From Codonopsis lanceolata (Eukaryota; Streptophyta; Magnoliopsida; Asterales; Campanulaceae), in assembly GCA_013146195.2 (NCBI GenBank), contig CM028379.1, positions 89,013,401-89,077,400 of the forward strand: 64,000 nt of DNA, read 5' to 3'. The notes beneath the pieces were generated by a model, which worked only from the letters and a program-made list of their open reading frames with translations, did no database searches and was not told the DNA's origin. Position numbers and translations under genes: made by a program. This document shows, piece after piece, positions 1 to 10,494 of this stretch (positions are counted from its first letter, which is position 1; every line of letters begins with the position of its first letter).

Positions 1-1321
1 ACAAAATGACATATACAAAGCACTAAAGCATTTTATCAAACATAGTAATAGCATGTCCACAATGAATGATCATTTTATCTCAAGACATGTCCTATGTTTG
101 ATAATTACATGAAAGCGATGGCTTTTGTATAGTCTACTATTGCTATTACAGACTCGATAAATCAAAGTACTGAACAGGTAATGCAATAGTAAAAACAATT
201 TAGATCTTTTAGAATTGAAAGAATTTTGGACAAGATCTAAAGAGTTTTTGGAAGTCTTACTTGCTCATGAATTTTTAAAATGAAAGCTTGTTTTGGCAAG
301 TAAGAGTAGCAAATCCTTTTAAGCAGAAAGTTTGTTTTTGAAAGAGTAAAATAAGGATTGCTTGTAATACCAATTTTTGAAAATCATTTTTTTGGAAAAT
401 TAATTTTTGAAAGTCTGATACCAATTGATTTTAAATTTAAAAACGGATGCCAATTTTTCTTAAAAATACATTTTCTGAAAAATCAATTTTGCAAAAACTT
501 TTTATTTCTGTTGAAGGAAAAAGGTTTTTTTTGTTGAACGTAAGACTCAACAGAGGTTTTAGTTTTAAGTAAAGTTTTCAACAGAAATGCCACAGAGGCT
601 GAGCATGATTCACAAAGAATCAGCTAAGGGTAATAGTCACATTTGTTTTGTGTGTTCATTTGGGATTTAGTTAAGTCAATTCTCCTTCTTACGAAAAGAA
701 GTGTTATCACTCTCCTCCTAAGCCAAATTCTCCTCCTAAGTTATAAGTCATATACCAAGTGTTCAGATACCAAGTGTTCAACCAAGTGATACCAGTGACA
801 GTGATACCAAGTGTATATGTCATACTAAGTGTATATGTCATATAACTCTCCTCCTTAATGGTTGCAAGCATTAAAGAATAAAATATGAAGAACAGATGCA
901 AGCAAATAATCAAGAAGGAATCGGTAGAGATGTAGCAAGGAAGGGTAGATAGCTAGAGAAAAGACACTAAATAATAGAAAGTACTAAAAGTTACTGAATA
1001 AAAAGCAATTACAATCTAATTGGAATATCCAAAACTACCGGTGCTAGATTCTAGAGAGAAGTTTATATCCTGATCAGAAAAATTTCTTCCACCGAATAAT
1101 TCCTTAGTGATCAGCAAATCTCCCGTGATTCGAAGGCGTTCGTCCTCTTGAATCGTGGCAAGAATGGTGTGGTAGGAGCATAGGAAATAGCTTATTATCC
1201 TAGCATACTTGAGTATACCAGACCCATTCACTCGTCTTTGTTGGAAGCAGCGGCAGATGAGAGAGAAGACAACTTCAGATCAGTTGATGACATGGGAGTC
1301 AAGAACTGCAACAGTGAGGTT

Positions 1322-2195
1322 TCAAAGTCTTCTGGTGTCGCTTCTTGAGCCAGGTCCATGAAAGAGAAGCCATTGGCTCAAAATTTCTCCAACACAGTAC
1401 ACGTCTAGGGGATAGTTGAAAAGATCCCATGTACCGAAGTCATTTCGAGACTGGTGGCCAATACGGTGCAGCCATGATTCGTTGAGAACAGAATCGTTGA
1501 TAGAGTCAGGACCAGCAGAGGGAAGGTTGAAGACTCTAGCAAGGTCGCCAAGACCGAGGACAAGATCGCACTCGAATGCGACCGTGGAGACCTGTACCAT
1601 CTCTTGACAGAGACATCCTCGAGTAGAATTCGTCCACCAGAGAGAGGCAGTAGAATTCTTCACGAAAGCAGCGGATGGGGACGAGTCCATAACTGTGGAA
1701 AAGATCGAAGATCCTTGCTCCAACAGTATTGTCAAGGAGAAATTGCTCTCCTTGAATCGTTCGATCGAGAATGTAGGATTGACGTCCTATTCTGGTGACG
1801 AAGGAAGATTTAGAGGGACCGATAGGGCAAGAGACGCTGTTCGACGAGGAGGCGGCCATGAAGAATTTCTCAGGAAAAACTTGTGCACTGGTAATTAGGA
1901 AACGATGGACACCAAAAAGAAGTATACGAATATATATATTAAGTACTTTCTGAGATTTGGTACGGTGAACACACATATCAAGAACCGTCGTTTGGTAGTC
2001 CTCAATAAAGCTGTTATGAGTTGAAATGAGAACTGGCGGGGTAATCATTTCGAAGCTTGATTGTGAGAGGGCGTTTTTATGAGAGAGGTGGCGATTCATG
2101 ATGGCGATAATTAAGTCTTCTAGGGAATATGTATTTGGACAGATTGGAGACTTAAAAATCGAGGGAATTTCAATACCAATAAAGATTTGATTCAC
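1322..2195 (-). pseudogene. Broken gag-like protein, putative plant transposon domain (PF20167-like)
   Basis: Two overlapping minus-strand frames (1536-2195 and 1322-1735) read as one protein if a frameshift near 1600 is allowed. The first ends with a segment containing LVDEFYSRM; the second continues with FECDLVLGLGDLARVFNLP. The order 'EFYxxM, short gap, hydrophobic strand, xxLARVFNLPxxG' resembles the putative plant transposon domain common in gag-like proteins of plant retroelements. It is on the same strand as the surrounding LTR element and lies far from its 5' LTR. No zinc knuckle, protease or polymerase follows. The family call rests on pattern memory, not a search, and the function (particle or RNA binding) is inferred. 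Confidence 0.4.
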
Positions 2196-4585
2196 AGCTT
2201 AGGGTATTGAAAAGAAGATGTGTTGATATCCAAGAATAAAAAGAATGTACTGAACTTTGTAAGAAATACATTTAGGAAATGTGATTGGTTTTAAGTATTC
2301 CAGATATTCTAATAGATAATTACGGGGCATTCTGAATCATCTACACAATCCTCAGCAATCTCCCAAATCTATAGAATTTTGGAATTGAAATTATTTCAAA
2401 AATATTTTGGAAGAATTTTAAAAATGTTTTTACAAAACAATTAAGAGCAAAGTTGTTTTGAAAATCATTTTAAAAGAATTTTTGAAATATAATTTTTTTT
2501 AAAAAAAACAATCAATCATTCCTAAAAGTTTTATATCAAAGATATCATAACACAAGATTGATCAGCAGCAAGAAATCTGAAACCAATTTTGTTGATTAGT
2601 TTCAGTAGAGTGTGAAGTGTGCTGATGCAAGAGTATGAACAGCAGAGAAGAAGGTCTGCAGTTCAGGTTTTGATCGGTAAACATTGGGGTCTACCAATTC
2701 AACTGATAACTTTTGAGGAAGTATGCAACAGAGAAGAATATCTGTTGATACCAATTAACGTTTAAGCTTGATTATCAGTTTCTTGAACACATGAAAGAAG
2801 ATAGCTATAAAATAGCTTTTTATACTGAATTGAACAATGTGCTCAAGGAGAGGGGAAGTTTATTGATTTTAAGAGCTGAAGGAAATCAATCAATTGTTGG
2901 AAAATATCAATTGATTGTATGAAGGATACCAATTTATGAATGATATCAATCATTGAGAGGTGATCAGTAAACTTTGAGGTATGCCGTTGTCGAATGAATG
3001 ACAAAGGGAATCGGCATAGATAATGGTCTGCTGATGAAGGAGATCAGCAGGGACCATGTCTGCTTTAGGAAAGGCAGAATTAATAGTTCATGTAGACAAG
3101 AGTTTAGCTGTATAAGGATGGACCAGCAGACATTGAGATCTGCCGATACCAATTGAATGAATAGTATTACAGCTTATATCCTTTGGAATGCCTTGACTTC
3201 TGGAAGGATTGACCATAGGTTTCATCGGCAAAGAGAACGAAATAAAGTTGGAGGGAGAGCAAAAAGGTTTAAAGAATATTGAAGCATAAACAGCAGTAAC
3301 AGTGGTATAGGAAAGATACCAAGTTTCCGCAATTGGCTCCTCCTCACTAGTAGATTTATGAGCTTCGAACTCTTGGGATCTGCAGAGAGTAGAAAGAAGA
3401 TTTTCTGCAGTTTTCCTCTTTGCCTTGGCAGCTGTCAGGAGATACAGATGATTCATCGGCAAATATTAACTGATGACCATGCTTCTACAAAATAGAATTG
3501 ATGATGGGAGCATTTGGAAGCAAAACGGTAGATGTCAACCTGTTCAGTTAAAGTGCTTTGAGTCACAGAGAAGCAACTTACTTAAACTTAGTTAGGCTGT
3601 TGGTACAGATGCAGAATGACTTTTTTTGCTTCACGGTCAATGGTTAAGAAGAGGATGACTAACTTTTTAGAGAAAGAAAGTCATTGTTCAAGACAATAGA
3701 AACTGGAAAAAGTTGAAAGCACAGTTGTCATTGAACTAGAGGAAGCAGTAGAGAGGAATAGATTTTGAGGGAACTGCTTATATCCTCTAAAGGTCGATTT
3801 GTTACAACGGCAGAGATGAGGTCTACCGCTAATCAAGAAAGACCAGGAATTTTGAGGGGAATTTAGATTCATCAAAACATCATGGGTTGAGATGAGATCT
3901 AAAATTCCTGATGAAGTAGTTGCAAGGTATGCAGTTACTTCAAAGAAATCCAAGACATAAAAATTTAATCATATTTCAACATCATTTCTTCAGATACCAA
4001 CTGTTGAATGCACCATGTTTAATAAGAAAATTTATAAGTGAGGATTGGTTTGCTCTTGGGTTACCAGCAGAGTTATACTTGCTGTATTGAGTTCGGAACA
4101 ATATATTATATGAAGTACAAATACCGAACACTCAAGCAAATATACGATTTCATGCTATCAAGGAATAATCAAGCAAAGGCAGATAGACATGAAGGAAAGA
4201 TGCTTTGAACAAGTTCTCATTTAGATCAAAAATATCACAAATACAAAGAGGATCTAAAGATTACAGTGTTCATTACAACTTCCAAAGACTTAACTACTCC
4301 TTTGTAAACAACTAATCTAAACACCTGATACATATCTAAAAGGAATGTTACAAGGAGATGTCTATGAAGACAATGGATCCATATTCAGCCAACCGGTTGG
4401 AAGACGGAATATAGATCCTAGATCAATGGTCAAAAAAGGCAGCCAAACAGGATCTCTACATTACGAAGAATGCAGATGAGTAATCCAGTTGCCTGCTCTT
4501 CCTTCTCCCTTCAGCCACCTCCGGAACCCTAGATGATCTTCACTAGCAAGCTGAATGACCTTAAATCAGTCAACTGCTGTGATAA
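2196..4585. other. Internal, non-coding part of the Sirevirus-like element
   Basis: No convincing gene. The stretch repeats short phrases such as gataccaatt (2743, 2924 and 3146, also 418) and variants of tctgccgatacc or tctaccgct, related to the CCGGTAG-type modules in the LTR. Longer open frames here (3088-3462 and 3681-3953 minus) match nothing I recognise. Confidence 0.5.
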
Positions 4586-4870
4586 GTGTTGATCTCTAGG
4601 AGAACCATGTCAGCTAAGGATTACGTAGAAGGTATACGAGGCCTTGAAGAAATGGCTGACATGAGCACGATCAAAGGGTTCAGGGAGAGACGTGCTAAAT
4701 GGTTGTTAAGTCAAGTCTTCACTCGAGAGAAATCCTTGAAACAAACCAAACAATTTTCAAAGAATCGGAAGAGTGATTCTAAGTTGTTGAGGAGAAGCTT
4801 TGATCTAGAGCTAAGAATTCTCCTAAGTAACATTTTGGAAGAAGGGATCCCAGATCGTTGTCTATCATAG
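4586..4870 (+). CDS. Unknown 94-residue ORF antisense to the LTR element
   Basis: I do not recognise this protein. It runs opposite to the host retroelement. The likely start is the internal ATG at 4607 (MSAKDY...), because the base context agaaccATG is good and a splice-acceptor-like ctctag lies just upstream at 4594-4599. The product is rich in Lys, Arg and Glu and looks helical. A TATA-like TATAAATA follows it at 4918-4925. Its first six residues equal those of another antisense ORF at 51255. It may be a fragment of an extra ORF or chance. Confidence 0.2.
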   Translation: MLISRRTMSAKDYVEGIRGLEEMADMSTIKGFRERRAKWLLSQVFTREKSLKQTKQFSKNRKSDSKLLRRSFDLELRILLSNILEEGIPDRCLS

Positions 4871-6600
4871 TGTATGAAGTAGTTTGCGAGTGATAGAGAA
4901 GAGAGAAGGAAGGTCTCTATAAATACTCGCTGAGGCAAGACAATGGACCGACTCATTTAAGAGTGAGAAGTCCTTTTCAACTACTCTTCAGTAAAAGTTA
5001 TATGGGGAAGAGTGAGAGTTGATATAAATTTCTAGATATCCGGTAAAGTCATCCTTTTGGAAAGCTAAAAGATTTTGAAAAGTAGGTTTGGCTTTCTTTG
5101 AAAGTATGAAACGTCTTTAAGTGGATAAAATCCCTTTTTTGGTGGGATTTGACAAAACAGAACTCCTTTTTCAAAAAGTGTTCTGGGAAGTACAATTCCC
5201 ACATTTCAAAGTCGTTTTTATCTTTACCGAGATTCTAAGAAATCTGTCTTTGGCTTTTAGAAGTAGTCAGTTTCTAAAATTTTACCTCAACCTTTGTAGA
5301 AATTGCAAAAGTACCCATGTAGTTTGTACATTGTCTACAAGGTAAAAACTTCTATAAGTCAGCACATAAAACTGAGCTTATGAAGCGCTGAGCAACGGAA
5401 AGGTACTTCAAAGAAAATGAGGCAGCACGCCAGATGAGTAAGTCATAGATCATACTGAAAGAAAGAAAGCAAGGTATGATAGGATGAATTACTCTAGTTA
5501 TATATTGCTTTGAGAAGGATAAGAGTAGAATAAGCAAAATATAAAGCTATGCAGAGATGATATATTCAAAATCGTGATTAGCAGGGAATCATAAATGAAG
5601 AACAGGAATATATCATAATCCAGAAGGAAGAAGACTGAATCAGGTGAGAAGAGTCCTGAAGAATCAGTCAAAAAGCCTTTTGGAACTATAAGAGAGAGAG
5701 AATAAAGTGTGCTTATTGATCTTTGGAGAAAACACATTCCTAAATGAGAATTAAGAAGATCATTAACAACATTTTATGAGATTTAGGAAGCTCCAGAAAA
5801 ATCTAGATACTGGAATAAGTATTTCAAGAAGATCAGTGAAAGGGGAAAACTGACTTTTGAATATCTTATTCTCCCTTGGTCTTTTTGTGCAAAGATAAAG
5901 ACAAGAAAAAGAACACAAGACAGGGATGTACCTTTTTGGCAGTTATCTGGATCGAGATTGATGTTCTACATACAAATTCTTTTTGAATCTGAGCTAATAG
6001 ATCTGTAGTAGATGTTGTCTAAAGAGTAGATTTCCTTTGCAAACAATTTTGTAAGAATTTTGATTCCTTTTCTATGATTCAGATAATTCTTTGAAATATG
6101 GGCCAAGTTCCCATAAACTAAATATCATATAACAGAGGGATCAATCAATGTTTCATGATATGGAGTTTTTGACTCTTAACCCTTTTCAAAAGAATAAGTA
6201 TGAAAGAAAATTTTATTTCTCGAGAAGGTGTTGGATTGATTTCAATCGTTAGCCTTATGTCAAGAAATCTTGAATCAGAAATCCTTTCAATTGAAGCATC
6301 CATCTTGAAAAATTCATATCATCTAGAGATAGTTATTCATAGTGCCAATTGATATAGATATCTGTCATATGAATAAGTATCTCACAATCATCATGGTAAT
6401 CATCTATCTCATAATATTTTTGAAAATAAAATACTTTTTCAAAATAGGCATATTTCAAAAATATTTATCTCATACTGAAATCCTAGACAAAAGTTTTTAG
6501 AGAATAAAACAAGTTTTTCTTTTGTCATGCATTTGAACTGAGCATTCGAGGATCACAACTCTCAGGAGGTTAGTCCTGGCATAAAGCTTCAAGAGCCTGA
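4871..6600. other. Internal leader of the Sirevirus-like element, no gene seen
   Basis: In element orientation this is the first 1.7 kb after the primer-binding site, where gag would be expected. Frames are short (at most about 80 codons) and show no CCHC knuckle or gag-like pattern. The sequence is AT-rich with many short A and T runs. Confidence 0.5.
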
Positions 6601-6612
6601 GCTCTGATACCA
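6601..6612 (-). other. Primer-binding site, tRNA-iMet type
   Basis: The minus strand reads TGGTATCAGAGC, the classic complement of the initiator tRNA-Met 3' end. It starts two bases after the LTR end (CCAACA at 6615), as expected for reverse-transcription priming. Confidence 0.9.
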
Positions 6613-6614
6613 AT

Positions 6615-8431
6615 TGTTGGTCCACAATAATGCTCAAATAGGCTAGAGGGCGGGTGAATAGTCTATAATGCCAATTTAAAAACTTTTCTATTAGATATTC
6701 ATAAAGCATAGTTTAGTTGGAAAATACCGATTATCAGGTTGGGTATGTCTGCCGGTAGAGACTATCGGTAGACTTTCCCAAGGCAAAAGTAACAACTCTG
6801 CCGATAATCAGTTTGTTCAAATCAAAAGCCTTGTAAATGATTTGTGCAACGGAAAGTAAAGAGGCTATGATTTGTAGAAGTCATAAGTGGATGTACACGA
6901 ATATATGTTCAGAACAACATCACACTTATTTCTTCTTTCAAATGCAGGTTTAGGAGATCAAGCAGAGAAGGTTTTTCTAAAGATAAATCATTTATAAAAA
7001 CCTCATAGATATTTAAGGACTGGAAGATAAAACATTAGTAAGAACATATGAATTTATTCAAAGATAAATTACATATTACATCAGTCTAAATAATCTATGT
7101 ACAATTTCTGGTTTTCTCCTCCTAAGCTAAAGTCCTTGCTTAATTATTCAAGGATTCCATTAAGCTTGCAAAGGGCAATGGGAGACGAGAAAGAGAAACT
7201 GTTATGAGAAGAGGATTATATGGTCGTTCAAATATAAAAATATCTGAACGATGGTGAGTGCATAAGCACTCATCCTCCCAAGATGATTGATAATTGCACA
7301 ATCAACAGCATTTGTATGGGAATACAAATCTGAAGATATGAATGCAATATCTACGCATGCTCTTCATTTTCCTCAGACATTGTACATCATCACTCTTCAG
7401 ATCTTGATTTCTGCCTTTGAAGTTTCTGACCAATCTTCTCTCGTATCCAGGCTTTTCTTCCTTGCAATCCACTTGAAGGTGTTTTGCAGGGAGCTGGATG
7501 AGTACACTGCAATCTGTTGTAGAAATCAGAGATACGTTGGTGAAGTCGATCTCTTTGGATGATTTCCTTTTCAATGAAGTTCTGAGTAGATTGAGTAACT
7601 CGTTGCTCACTGTGATGCTCTATCACCGTAGTGCATACACTTATGATTTTCTTCTCTATGTCTTCAAGCGTGAGAGCTGGTCTTTATATAGGCGAGAATC
7701 AATATGATCGTTGAAAGATGAGTGCACGAAGATTTCTATCTGTTGGAGATATAGTGGTTGAAGACTATCGGATATAGATCTTTGTCCATAAGATCTCTGA
7801 CTTGTTTGCGCGGCGATTTCATCTTGTAGATCTTGGAACTAGTTGTCTATCAGACTGGATTGATAGGTCTGTGAAGAGTAGGTCTGACGATCGCGTCGTG
7901 GTCTGTCCAATAAAGTAATTTGCTTTTTGACTTTAACAGACTACTTGAGTGAGAGAAAGTCATGTAGCTTTAAGTATGTCAGGCTTTGTGAGGCACAGAC
8001 ATATTTATATTGATTTGATCGGATAGTCGACTTTTCCCTGTAGCACGTGCAAATTTTGAAGTCTGCCGTTGGAGGGCATCGTACCAGTGGAAGCAAGTCT
8101 TCCGATAAAGGGGAGTTGTTGTCTGTCGGTACGAGCTTTTGGACTTGTGGCATGTCTACCGCTGAACGCTTTGGACATTGCTGCAAGTCTTCCGGTGCTA
8201 CGTGCAATCTGAAAGGTTGTCTGCTTTTGATCATCTTATAGGAGGTAGGACTTGATCAAGTTACACCTAATCTAAGACCTATGTGAAATCACACAAGTTG
8301 CCACACTAACCGGTATGCAGACCTTTTAGCCACTTGTGATGACTCACTTGTAATGGGGGCAAGCAAATCAAATATACGGAATATGCAAGGTGATAAATAA
8401 ATTATCAAGAAACATATTCCAATAATCAACA
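6615..8431 (-). repeat. 5' LTR of the Sirevirus-like element, 1817 bp
   Basis: The plus strand starts TGTTGGTCC and ends AATCAACA, giving TGTTG/CAACA termini. The minus-strand start TGTTGATTATT equals the start of the solo LTR at 15475, and both carry a G-rich GGGTGAATAG or GGGTTGAATAG stretch just inside the other end, so they are one family. The LTR holds repeated modules of the form gtctnccg(g/a)ta: a palindromic pair at 6749-6775 and at least five single copies between 8058 and 8210. The chromosome downstream (8432) is LINE ORF1, which fixes the boundary. Several 60-125 codon frames inside it are taken as chance. Confidence 0.82.
7683..7690 (-). promoter_or_regulatory. TATA box of the LTR promoter
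   Basis: The minus strand reads TATATAAA about 740 bp into the LTR and points toward the primer-binding site, as an LTR RNA polymerase II promoter should. The start site cannot be placed from sequence alone. Confidence 0.45.
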
Positions 8432-9349
8432 ACCTCGAAAGACGACGGCTTCTGGCAGTCTTTAGAATTCCAAGGTAATATAGCTTATTGTACGGGATGT
8501 GGCCTTTTAGGGCATGGTGTTCAGGAATGCCACAAGCAGATAAAAGGTAGACAAATGGCATGGACTGGAAAACAAGGTATGAATAATCAAAGCGAGAAAG
8601 AAGTTTCGTACAACCATGAGGGGTCTCCAATTGAGAATAATATCGATCCAGGTGCTCCAAGTAAGATGAAGCATGTGCCCATGCAATGGGTTCCTAAGTC
8701 TTTTTGTCCTCAACAGGAGCTAGGCGACATCTCGAATGCAAAGGCTGATATGGGGTTTATGCGTGGTAAAGAAGTTATAGTTATTTCTGAACCCTCCAAG
8801 TCATGCAACAATACGCCAGTGGTAGGTACAGATATTGAGGTTAATCGGTCTGTACCGATAGTGAATCAGCCAGAATGTCCCGATGCCAAAAAGAAGGTGG
8901 ATCAAGTTTCAGATGTGGATCGTGGGGTTTCATAGCCAGAGGTTTTAAATGAACAGAATGATGTTGCCATTGGTCCAACCTTAGCTAATTCTTTTCAGGT
9001 TCTGGAAGGGCTAGATGAGATATGGGATGAAGTATGCCACAATAAACAGGTTAAATCAATTAAAGGTAAATATAAATCCCTTGAAGGATATGATGGTGGT
9101 TTGCCTAAGGGTAATTCTGTTGACATTGGCAAAGTTAATTCGGTGGAGGGTAAGTTTACTAGCGAGGGTTTGAAGCGGGTTAACTCTGTTGATACTGGTT
9201 TGCTTCTGCCTAGAGATGATGCGTCGATGGAGGCTTTTCAGCATTACTGCCAATCGTTGAACAAGAAAGTGAAATTAAAAAAGGGTCATACCCGTAGTTC
9301 TAAAAAAGTAACTAGAGCTGGTGCTAAAGCTCGGTCCGTCTCTTCCTAA
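8432..9349 (+). pseudogene. LINE-E ORF1 (RNA-binding nucleoprotein), 5' part missing
   Basis: The frame is open from the LTR junction (TSKDDGFWQSLEFQGN...) through a zinc knuckle YCTGCGLLGHGVQEC at 8491-8535 to TAA at 9347-9349. One in-frame TAG at 8933-8935 splits it. The knuckle is C-x2-C-x4-H-x4-C, the form found in ORF1 of plant L1 elements, where the protein coats the RNA and is needed for target-primed reverse transcription. The tail is Ser, Lys and Arg rich. The N-terminal DUF4283-like half expected for the family is not in the window, having been separated by the LTR insertion. ORF2 begins 11 bases downstream. Confidence 0.78.
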
Positions 9350-9360
9350 TCAGTTTCTTT

Positions 9361-10494
9361 ATGGCTGCTTTGATTTGGAATGCTCGTGGGATAGGGAGTA
9401 AGGATACGATTGATCAGTTACGATTGCTCAAATGGCAACATAAGCCGCAGTTAGTTATTATCTTGGAGCCCAAAATCGGTGGGAGCCGAATTGCTAAAAT
9501 TGCTAGAAGACTAGGCTATAAATGTAGTTTGCATCACAATCCAGTTAACACTCATATATGGCTATTTTGGGATGCTAGTATTAATGTTGTTTTTTTGGAA
9601 GCTTCGAATCAATACATCACAGTTCGTCTGTCTATGGGGAGAAATATGAATATTGTAGCTTCATTTATTTATGCTAAATGTAGTCGAGAGGATAGAAGAG
9701 TTTTGTGTTCAGATTTGGTTGATTTTGCTTCTCATATTAATGAGCCATGGATTGTCGGTGGGGATTTCGACATTATCGCTCACACTTCTGAAAAGTTAGG
9801 TGGTGTAGGTTATGACTTCGGGGGGATGATAGATTTTACTAATTTTATGCAGCAGGCAGGTCTTGACGATGCAGGTTATAAAGGGAGTGTGTTTACGTGG
9901 TGTAACAATCAGGAAGGTGGTTAGCGGATATGGCAAAGGTTGGATAGATTTTTGATTAATGGTTATTACAAGTCCCATTTTTCTGGTCTTCGGGTTCAGC
10001 ATCTATGTCGCACGCAGTCGGATCACTCTCCTTTATTTCTATCATTTCCTTGTGTGAACAAACCTAAAAGTAGTTTTTGTTTTCAGCGTATTTGGTTGGA
10101 TCATCCTGATCTTTTGTCTTTTGTTCAAATCCAATGGGATCGTAGTGTGACAGGTTCAGCCATGGATGTTTTACATAAGAAGTTGCAGCTGCTAAGGGTG
10201 GAATTAAAGAGTTGGAATTGGGCTGTTTTTGGGCATGTTCAAAGGAAGCTGGAAGCGCAACAAGATAGTATTTTGCGGATGGAGGTGGAACTTCAAAATG
10301 GCTAGAATGATGTCCTTGCTGAACAAATTGTTCAAAAAAAGTCTTGCGCAGCTGCTTGTTTGGGATTCAGAGCTGCTGCATCAAAAAGCGAGACAAAATT
10401 GGTTAAAAGATGGTGAACAGAATACTACTTTCTTTCACGCTAGCATAAGGGATCAGGCTCGTATAAATACTGTCAGAATGAAGAATTCAGATGG
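9361..10494 (+). pseudogene. LINE-E ORF2, 5' half: AP-like endonuclease and linker
   Basis: It starts MAALIWNARGIGSKDTIDQL, the usual opening of the L1 endonuclease/exonuclease/phosphatase fold, with N in WNARG, E in ILEPKI, a GGDFD motif (GDFN in active enzymes, so the Asn is changed) and SDHSP near 10020. This enzyme nicks target DNA to prime reverse transcription. The frame is broken by TAG at 9922-9924, TAG at 10303-10305 and a frameshift near 10355. After that the linker continues with NWLKDGEQNTTFFHA to MKNSDG at 10494, where LINE-F is inserted. The continuation is at 12390. Confidence 0.82.
10489..10494 (+). repeat. Target-site duplication of LINE-F, left copy
   Basis: The sequence agatgg ends LINE-E here and recurs at 12384-12389 directly after the poly-A of LINE-F. 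The exact length is uncertain by a few A bases because the right copy abuts poly-A. Confidence 0.75.

Larger units (their letters stand above)
1..8431 (-). mobile_element. Sirevirus-like LTR retrotransposon, minus strand, 3' end outside the window
   Basis: Read on the minus strand, an LTR (8431 to 6615) is followed two bases later by a primer-binding site complementary to initiator tRNA-Met (6612-6601), then at least 6.6 kb of internal sequence that runs off the window. LTR ends TGTTG...CAACA, the Met primer site and an LTR tail with a G-rich stretch just before its end fit the Sirevirus/Maximus group of Copia elements, by family knowledge. The internal region shows no Copia protease, integrase, RT or RNase H in any frame; the only domain-like reading is a broken gag-like protein at 1322-2195. 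It therefore looks non-autonomous. It interrupts LINE-E ORF1 at 8432; the right target duplication should be acctc (8432-8436), but the left copy is outside the window. Confidence 0.72.

Noticed and set aside
4918..4925. TATAAATA followed by a short inverted-like leader, considered as a pararetrovirus-type promoter
   Set aside because: No viral coat, movement or polymerase reading nearby; it lies inside an LTR retrotransposon interior, and a lone TATA box proves nothing.
7302..8660. Several 60-125 codon frames around the LTR and LINE junction (both strands)
   Set aside because: They lie within the LTR or cross the LTR/LINE boundary and show no domain.
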